Source: Mycolicibacter senuensis (GTDB lineage Bacteria; Actinomycetota; Actinomycetes; Mycobacteriales; Mycobacteriaceae). From it: a stretch of 64,000 nt of DNA. Made by a program: the position numbers and the translations under genes. The stretch covers positions 1-64,000 of the forward strand of contig NZ_QMEX01000001.1 in NCBI RefSeq assembly GCF_003284925.1, read 5' to 3'. The notes beneath the pieces were generated by a model. That model ran no database searches. It was not told the origin of the DNA and saw only the letters and a program-made list of their open reading frames with translations. The first letter of the stretch is position 1, and each line of letters opens with the position of its first letter. Positions 58,824 through 64,000 of the stretch are shown one piece after another.

Positions 58824-60748
58824 GAGCGCGGCGGGTTGACGTTCTTGATCCGGTAAGCACCGTTGGTCCGGACCCCGTCACGCAGCGGGTCCTCAAGCTG
58901 GGTGAGGTCGAAGTCGGCCGGCACCCGGTAGAACCAGGCGTCAGCCCACCATCCAGTCGGGTAGAGGTCGAACTCACGGGCAATGCGCGTCGCGTACTTC
59001 ATGGCCCGGGCCCGCGTGACGGCTTCGATGGAGGCATACCAGGCCGGTTGCGTCAGGTGCAGCAGCGGGTACTTCCAGGCACTATCGCCGACGGCGGCCA
59101 TGCGGCCAAGGAAGCTGGTGTAGATCGCCTTGATCATCGACTCATAGTCGTTGCGGCCCGCAGCAGTGGCTTCGATGCGCCGGCTACGCAGCTCCTTGCC
59201 GAATCCCTTGAGCCACTGGTGTTGTTCAGGCCAGACCCACGCCGCGTCGAGCTGCAACTCCGCCCATGAAATTCCAGCACCACCAATCTCCGGGGCTGCG
59301 GTCAGATGACGTATGTCGGCGGTCGTCGCCCACCACGTTGTAGCGTCGTCCCAACTCATCTCAGGATGCGGCAGGGGCAGCTTTCGGTGTAGACCGTCGA
59401 GTTCGCTGCCCGGTGGCGTGGTGATCTGATAAACCCCGAACGGTGGGTTCGGCTGGTTGAATACCTCCGGGTCCGGCTCCACCCAGTCCGGCGCCCCGTA
59501 GCCGAGGTAGAGGCCCTCAGCTGAGGGCAGATACGCCGCCTGCTGGTCGACTTCGACGTCGATCGTGTTGCCCCGTGCGCGGTGCGGTGCCTTCTTGACT
59601 TTGGCCGCGGGCCGCTCCTGCTGCTCGGCCTCGGCGCCGGCGCGGGCCTCGACCCCGTGTGGACCCCACCACTGATTGGTGAGTCGACCAGTGGGCGTGA
59701 TCTCACTAGGCAGAGGACAGGGCTTGAGCTCCGGGGCGGGCCCGGTGGAGTTCTTGGGCTTCGGTTTTGCGGTTCGCATCTTGGCGACCGCGAGCTGGGC
59801 GCCGACCATCGGCCAGCGTGAGGCCGGCAGAGTGCCCTCAATGCTGTGGAGCCAGGCGATGCGGTCGCCAAGTAGGTGTGCCGCGGCGTCCTCGTCATCA
59901 GGCAACTCGGTCTCGGTTCCCTCGACCCCAGCGATCCCGCGGTCCATGGGCCGCGCGGTCGACGGATCCAGCATCAGGTACGGCATCAAGATGATGTCAG
60001 CCGCACGAGACTCACCGCCGTACACCGCGGAGTCGAACTCGCATCCGAACCAGCCCGACAGGTGGTAGGTCACGGTGCATCCGAAGAAGTCCGCGACAAC
60101 GTCAGGCAACTCGCTTTCGACCTGATCGTCAATCTGGAATCCGATGGCCTCCAACGCCTCAGCCGTCACCCAGATCTGCGGGGCAGCGCCCCCGGGTGTT
60201 GCGGCCCAACGGCGATTGCAGACGATGGCCCCCAGGCGCTCCGGTGCGGCCAGAGGTGCGGACTTGACCACACCAGAGGGGGTGACGATGCCCTTGCTGG
60301 TGGCCAGTAGTACCCGCTGGTCGACACCGCTGAGGTTGACGTCGGTCCACTGCTGGGATTTCAACGGCCACGCCCCGTCGACCGCCGGCTCCTGCTGGTC
60401 GACACTCTCCGCCGCGGGTGCCGGTCCAGGCTGGCTCGTCTCACCGCCCGGTGTCGCAGGCGCGTTCTGCTCACTCAGATAGCGTTGGATGGTCCACGCC
60501 CACCATCCCCGCGTCCCGCCCTGATGCGGATCACCCGTCACGACGTCCTCAGCCGGGAAATCCGCCGGAATCCCCCGTCCAAGCTGCGTAGCGACCTGCT
60601 GACGAGACATCGCCAACAGCGGCTCACCGACCGGGTCCGCGTACTGCTCGGTCAGCACGCACATCACATCGGCGGCTTCGTCGACGTCATGGATCACGAA
60701 CGTCCCTGAAGGAGTGACCAGGTAGCTAGGCCCCGCCGGCGCGCTCAT
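58820..60748 (-). CDS. Tap-like telomere-associated protein, polymerase-like motifs
   Basis: 642 aa. The C-terminal half has EVDQQAAYLPSAEGLYLGYG, MIKAIYTSFLGRMAAVG and GWWADAWFYRVP, which line up with family B polymerase motifs A (DxxSLYP), B (Kx3NSxYG) and C (YxDTDS), each degenerate. The N-terminal half is acidic and Pro-rich. Actinobacterial Tap proteins, encoded just upstream of tpg, bind telomeres and recruit Tpg. Start ATG overlaps the upstream 47-aa gene. Confidence 0.5.
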   Translation of the reverse strand: MSAPAGPSYLVTPSGTFVIHDVDEAADVMCVLTEQYADPVGEPLLAMSRQQVATQLGRGIPADFPAEDVVTGDPHQGGTRGWWAWTIQRYLSEQNAPATPGGETSQPGPAPAAESVDQQEPAVDGAWPLKSQQWTDVNLSGVDQRVLLATSKGIVTPSGVVKSAPLAAPERLGAIVCNRRWAATPGGAAPQIWVTAEALEAIGFQIDDQVESELPDVVADFFGCTVTYHLSGWFGCEFDSAVYGGESRAADIILMPYLMLDPSTARPMDRGIAGVEGTETELPDDEDAAAHLLGDRIAWLHSIEGTLPASRWPMVGAQLAVAKMRTAKPKPKNSTGPAPELKPCPLPSEITPTGRLTNQWWGPHGVEARAGAEAEQQERPAAKVKKAPHRARGNTIDVEVDQQAAYLPSAEGLYLGYGAPDWVEPDPEVFNQPNPPFGVYQITTPPGSELDGLHRKLPLPHPEMSWDDATTWWATTADIRHLTAAPEIGGAGISWAELQLDAAWVWPEQHQWLKGFGKELRSRRIEATAAGRNDYESMIKAIYTSFLGRMAAVGDSAWKYPLLHLTQPAWYASIEAVTRARAMKYATRIAREFDLYPTGWWADAWFYRVPADFDLTQLEDPLRDGVRTNGAYRIKNVNPPRS

Positions 60749-60888
60749 CGCCGCAACCCACTCCCGCTCAGCGAGCCCTCACGGCTTGCCTTCATTGCGA
60801 ACATCCCTGCCACTCCCTCCATCACCAGAACGCTGCTGACGTTCCGAAATGCGCTACCGCACACCACCATCTCGTGCCCGTCCGACAT
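60745..60888 (-). CDS. Micro-protein in the tap/tpg-like operon
   Basis: 47 aa, MSDGHEMVVCGSAFRNVSSV then a hydrophobic VLVMEGVAGMFAM segment. ATG at 60888 lies 2 nt after the previous stop with GAGGAAG upstream, and its TGA overlaps the tap-like ATG. Unknown function; the hydrophobic centre may be a short membrane helix. Confidence 0.6.
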   Translation of the reverse strand: MSDGHEMVVCGSAFRNVSSVLVMEGVAGMFAMKASREGSLSGSGLRR

Positions 60889-60890
60889 AC

Positions 60891-61175
60891 TTACTTCCTC
60901 AACACCGGTGACGGCGCTGGAGGCAGTTGGTCAGCCAAGGCCGACGACAACTCACCGGCACGCCAGCGGGCCCGCAGCCCCTCCACCGCCGCTGCCGTTC
61001 TCCCCAACATCAGGGCCACCTCGGGAACGCTCAGAGAGGTGTCCAACGCGGTGCGGGCATCGTCGATCGACCAACGAGAACCCTTCATCGGCGCCTTCGC
61101 GGTGCGCTCGGCGCGACGCTGCGTGTAGGCCGCGCGTTCCGCTCGGCTCTTGCCGGTCGTCGATCGTGGTGCCAT
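60891..61175 (-). CDS. HTH protein heading the tap/tpg-like operon
   Basis: 94 aa: basic N-terminus (RAERAAYTQRRAERTAK) and a homeodomain-like HTH (WSIDDARTALDTSLSVPEVA; MLGRTAAAVEGLRARWRAG). No strong ribosome site; may be leaderless. Plausible regulator or telomere-binding protein. Confidence 0.65.
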   Translation of the reverse strand: MAPRSTTGKSRAERAAYTQRRAERTAKAPMKGSRWSIDDARTALDTSLSVPEVALMLGRTAAAVEGLRARWRAGELSSALADQLPPAPSPVLRK

Positions 61176-61269
61176 CCCACCATCGTACCCTCATACATAT
61201 CGGTTTAGCTGTATGAGTGGTCGCGCCGCGTCTACCGCGTTGCCGCGACAGTGACTAGGGTGGCCGACT

Positions 61270-61512
61270 ATGGCGGCGGCGGTAGGCGATCTGGTGCGCG
61301 GCGTGGATGGCGCCTGGATGGCCAGGCCCCCCACTCGGTGCGCCGCCGGCCATGAGCTGGGGCCCAACCGTGTTGTCGTGCTTCACCAGCCGTGTGGATG
61401 CGGCGGACACACCACCTGGTGCTGCGTGAGGTGTGACGACGCGACGTCCTCGCCACCGCTGGCTGAGGGCTGCCAGGTGCTCGTAGGGCCGGCCGCAGTT
61501 CGCGTCCTATAG
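61270..61512 (+). CDS. Small Cys/His-rich protein
   Basis: 80 aa with CAAGHELGPNRVVVLHQPCG then CGGHTTWCCVRCDD, a likely zinc-binding arrangement. ATG after GGTGGCCGACT. Convergent with 61576. Function unknown. Confidence 0.65.
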   Translation: MAAAVGDLVRGVDGAWMARPPTRCAAGHELGPNRVVVLHQPCGCGGHTTWCCVRCDDATSSPPLAEGCQVLVGPAAVRVL

Positions 61513-61531
61513 CCCGTCGTTGATCACAGAA

Positions 61532-61568
61532 CTGGGGATTGAGCCCCAGGGTGCGCCAGGGCCTGGCG
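61532..61568. terminator. Paired terminator hairpins
   Basis: CTGGGG/CCCCAG (6-nt loop) followed by CGCCAGG-G-CCTGGCG, between convergent genes. Confidence 0.55.
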
Positions 61569-61575
61569 GGGCCGG

Positions 61576-61779
61576 CTAGTTTTCCGGAGCCTTCCGGGCG
61601 AGATCCTCGTGGATCCGCCAGTCCTGGCCGTCGATCGCCCACGTGTCGTGCCGGGTCCGCCGCTTGTTCCTGCTCTGGTGCCTCGCCGTGCACTCGGCAC
61701 ACAGGCACCAGGCTTGCTGCCCTTTGTGATTGCGATAGACCGTCTTGCCCGCGGCCCGCGCTGCCAATTCGCCAATCAT
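61576..61779 (-). CDS. Small zinc-site protein
   Basis: 67 aa: WCLCAECTARHQSRNKRRTR combines a CxCxxC with a basic stretch, then WAIDGQDWRIHEDLA. ATG behind CAGGAGG. Possibly nucleic-acid binding. Confidence 0.65.
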   Translation of the reverse strand: MIGELAARAAGKTVYRNHKGQQAWCLCAECTARHQSRNKRRTRHDTWAIDGQDWRIHEDLARKAPEN

Positions 61780-61875
61780 GAGGACCGGATCCTCCTGTCC
61801 CGCTGCTGAGGTGCGCCCTAGTTTCCCACGGCCACGGAGTCGACGTCCCGCTTTCGGGGCGCGCCCGACTTGGCC

Positions 61876-62238
61876 TTACGCGGTGGCGTCCTCGGCTTTG
61901 GCCACACGCAGCAGGCGGTGTGACAACACCGCGCCGGCGAGCAGCGCCGCGGCCGCGCCCGCCCACCCGAACGCGTCGATCGCGGCTTGGCTCGCCAGCG
62001 CCCAGCCGATCACCGCAGCCCAGATTCGCCACGGTGCCGGCCGCACGATCCACAGGGCTGCTCCGGCGGCAAATACCGGGATGCCGACAGGCCAGGCATA
62101 TGCGGCGTTGAGGGCCAGGACGCTGATCGCGGTCCAGCCGCAGAGGCCCAACACCCCCAGTGCCACAAGGGCATAGAACATCACGGTGGTGCTGATTGCC
62201 TGCTGGGGCTTCGAGGAGGTCATCTGCCGATTACCCAT
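61876..62238 (-). CDS. Small multi-pass membrane protein
   Basis: 120 aa with three to four TM segments (FYALVALGVLGLCGW; PVGIPVFAAGAALWIV; ALLAGAVLSHRLL). ATG at 62238 or five codons later. Overlaps the RHH gene by 8 nt. Function unknown; possible conjugation accessory. Confidence 0.68.
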   Translation of the reverse strand: MGNRQMTSSKPQQAISTTVMFYALVALGVLGLCGWTAISVLALNAAYAWPVGIPVFAAGAALWIVRPAPWRIWAAVIGWALASQAAIDAFGWAGAAAALLAGAVLSHRLLRVAKAEDATA

Positions 62239-62458
62239 CTTCGTGGTCTTTCCTGTTGATGGTTTCCGGCCCCATTGGTGGAATCCGTCGAGCGGGCCGC
62301 TCGGGGAGTTCGTCGGTGTCGCCCACCAGCCACCGGAGGAACTCGATGATGTGGCGGTTCAGTGAGGAATTCACCTCGGATACGGCCTGTTTGGCGCGGT
62401 CCCGCAGTTCGGGTGCGGGGCGCGGCGTGATGGCCGGATACCGGTGTTTCGACGGCAT
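62231..62458 (-). CDS. Ribbon-helix-helix-like small protein
   Basis: 75 aa, AVSEVNSSLNRHIIEFLRWL matches the RHH/Arc fold. Pro-rich tail. ATG at 62458. Likely DNA-binding regulator coupled to the membrane-protein gene; divergent from the kinase. Confidence 0.65.
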   Translation of the reverse strand: MPSKHRYPAITPRPAPELRDRAKQAVSEVNSSLNRHIIEFLRWLVGDTDELPERPARRIPPMGPETINRKDHEDG

Positions 62459-62612
62459 GTCCCCAGTATGTCCGGTGGCTAGCCACCCACACAAGAGATC
62501 TGCCGCCGCGGCGGCCAGTCACCAGCGTCTGCGGGTCCACGACCGACCACCGCGATCGCCGAGACCACCGCGCCACGCTGGCCCCGAATGATCTAACAGC
62601 CACCGCGCCAAA

Positions 62613-62637
62613 CGCCGGCCCACCTCAACGGCCGGCG
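62613..62637. promoter_or_regulatory. Hairpin in kinase leader
   Basis: CGCCGGCC/GGCCGGCG perfect 8-bp stem with a 9-nt loop, ending 16 bp upstream of the kinase ATG. May affect translation start, or be a terminator or operator. Confidence 0.45.
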
Positions 62638-62653
62638 AATTAAGATCGCCGCC

Positions 62654-64000
62654 ATGACGGCGCAACCAGGCGAAGTATTCGCCGGCTACACCATCGTGCG
62701 CCAGCTCGGCAGCGGTGGCATGGGTGAGGTCTACCTGGCCCAGCACCCACGACTTCCCCGCCAGGAAGCCCTCAAGATCCTGTTACCGCAGATCTCCACC
62801 GACGACACCTTCCGGCAACGGTTCATCCGTGAGGCCGACTCCATCGCCGCTCTCGAGCACCCCAACATCGTCACAGTCCACGACCGCGGCGACGACGCCG
62901 GCCAGCTCTGGATCGCCACCCAATTCGTGGACGGCAACGACGCCGCCACGCTGCTCGCCCGCCATCAAACAGGCCTGCCCGCCGACGAAGTCACGCAACT
63001 GACAACGGCCATCGCCCAAGCTCTGGACCACGCCCACGAACGCGGCGTACTGCACCGCGACGTCAAGCCCGCCAACATCCTGCTCGCCAAGCCCGACCGG
63101 GACGGCAGCCGGCGCATCTATCTCGCCGATTTCGGCATCGCCCGGCCCCTCGACGACCCGGCCGGGCTCACCGCCACCAACTTCACGCTGGGAACCGTTG
63201 CCTACGCCGCGCCCGAGCAGTTGATGGGCAAGCCCCTCGACGGCCGAGCCGACCAATACGCACTGGCCGCTACCGCCTACAACCTGCTCACCGGCAAAGC
63301 CGTGTTCCCCGACTCGAATCCGATCGCCGTGATCAGTCACCACCTCACCGAAGCCCCCGCGGCGCCCTCCACCGTTGATCCGAAACTGGCCCCATTCGAT
63401 GCGGTCTTCGCCCGCGCCCTGGACAAGGACCCCGACCAACGCTTCCCGCGCTGCCAAGACTTCGCACGCGAGTTAACGGCGGCGGCCGAACTGACGGGCA
63501 TCGGCTCCCCCACAGCAATCACCCAAGAGGCCAAGGCGGCCAGTACACCCCACCGCAGGCGCTTTTCGCCGGCATTGTCGGGCGTGGCCGCCGCGGCCGG
63601 GCTGGCACTGCTCGCCGGCGGCTTTGCCCTGACCCGTCCTGGACACACCGATCACAACCAGGAACCCACGCCAAGCCCCTCAGCTACAGCCACAACCGCA
63701 GCACCGCCGCCGGCTTCGTCCTCCATGACCACCCAACCCCAGCCACCGCCGCTGACCACGAGCAGCGCACCACCGCCGCCACAGACAACATCGAGATACC
63801 CGCCCGCAGGTGCACTCGGCTCGGGGTGCTCAGACATCAACGGCATCGGCGCCGGACCGAACGGCACGCTCTATTACTGCTCACGGCTGGCATTCACCGA
63901 CAGCTACCAGTGGGCACTTACCCCAGACGACATCCCCAACCCAACCGTCAAGCCATACACCCCACCGCAACCGGAGGAAATCGATCCCGCAGGCCCCATG
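62654..64000 (+). CDS. Ser/Thr protein kinase, PknF/PknH type (cut by window end)
   Basis: 449 codons visible, no stop. Kinase domain: GSGGMGEVY (19-27), ALKIL with K41, HRDVKPANIL (134-143), DFGIARPL (159-166), AAPEQ (185-189). A TM segment about 305-325 (LSGVAAAAGLALLAGGFAL) links to a Pro/Thr-rich stalk and the start of an outside domain (GSGCSDINGIGAGPNG). A mycobacterial-type membrane receptor kinase. The full extracytoplasmic domain is beyond the window. Confidence 0.88.
   Translation, partial: MTAQPGEVFAGYTIVRQLGSGGMGEVYLAQHPRLPRQEALKILLPQISTDDTFRQRFIREADSIAALEHPNIVTVHDRGDDAGQLWIATQFVDGNDAATLLARHQTGLPADEVTQLTTAIAQALDHAHERGVLHRDVKPANILLAKPDRDGSRRIYLADFGIARPLDDPAGLTATNFTLGTVAYAAPEQLMGKPLDGRADQYALAATAYNLLTGKAVFPDSNPIAVISHHLTEAPAAPSTVDPKLAPFDAVFARALDKDPDQRFPRCQDFARELTAAAELTGIGSPTAITQEAKAASTPHRRRFSPALSGVAAAAGLALLAGGFALTRPGHTDHNQEPTPSPSATATTAAPPPASSSMTTQPQPPPLTTSSAPPPPQTTSRYPPAGALGSGCSDINGIGAGPNGTLYYCSRLAFTDSYQWALTPDDIPNPTVKPYTPPQPEEIDPAGPM

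Noticed and set aside
1..64000. Prophage
   Set aside because: Small-gene packing is phage-like, but no terminase, portal, capsid, tail or lysis gene is visible; Rep/primase and Tap/Tpg-like genes point to a plasmid.
1..64000. tRNA genes and CRISPR arrays
   Set aside because: No cloverleaf arms with T-loop consensus and no regularly spaced repeats were found by eye.

Overview
The window reads as part of a large, probably linear, plasmid (or plasmid-derived island) of a Mycobacterium/Mycolicibacterium-type actinomycete. The DNA is very GC-rich with C/G-ending codons. It carries an MmpL/RND transporter, a secreted amidase whose catalytic spacing matches mycobacterial Ami1, a PknF/PknH-type Ser/Thr kinase and a DUF6188-like protein. 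It also has a primase-like plasmid Rep protein, a pair resembling actinobacterial telomere proteins (Tap/Tpg), and dozens of tiny, tightly overlapping hypothetical genes. I see no rRNA, tRNA, CRISPR array or phage structural gene.

Layout. 0-16 kb: an SF1 helicase, a 64-aa/390-aa pair, a metallopeptidase/VWA protein, a MoxR-type AAA+ ATPase, a small acidic protein and an orphan C5-DNA methyltransferase. Each unit follows a repeated promoter-plus-leader element (six copies, one only partial) not explained by the genes. This is the most interesting signal in the window. Interleaved are a RecB-like nuclease (9.8-11.5 kb) and small-gene operons, then a family A DNA polymerase without a 5' nuclease domain (15.8-17.6 kb).

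19-31 kb: a mobile-element-like block. An MmpL / DUF6188 / TetR / thioesterase / TetR cassette shares a 26-bp operator-like motif at three sites. It abuts a three-gene Tn554-type recombinase operon (tnpA-tnpB-tnpC-like) that is transcribed behind an XRE-ImmA/IrrE regulator and a 233-aa protein, the latter starting at a perfect palindrome.

31-38 kb: an ADP-ribosyltransferase-like small protein, a winged-helix protein, a proline-rich lipoprotein, a membrane-anchored HTH/YVTN beta-propeller protein and two overlapping Gfo/Idh/MocA oxidoreductases. 38-51 kb: mostly small hypothetical and zinc-ribbon genes in operons coupled by ATGA/GTGA/TGATG overlaps, with an alpha/beta hydrolase, a Nudix hydrolase, an SF2 helicase and a repeat protein.

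51-64 kb: Ami1-like amidase, the Rep/primase gene with a structured 420-bp leader, a ribbon-helix-helix gene divergent from an HTH/coiled-coil gene, a secreted HNH nuclease, the Tpg/Tap-like operon, small membrane and RHH proteins, and a kinase cut by the window edge. My inference is that Rep supports internal replication initiation while the Tap/Tpg-like pair completes the ends, with helicase, polymerase, nuclease and MoxR/VWA genes as accessory DNA-handling functions.
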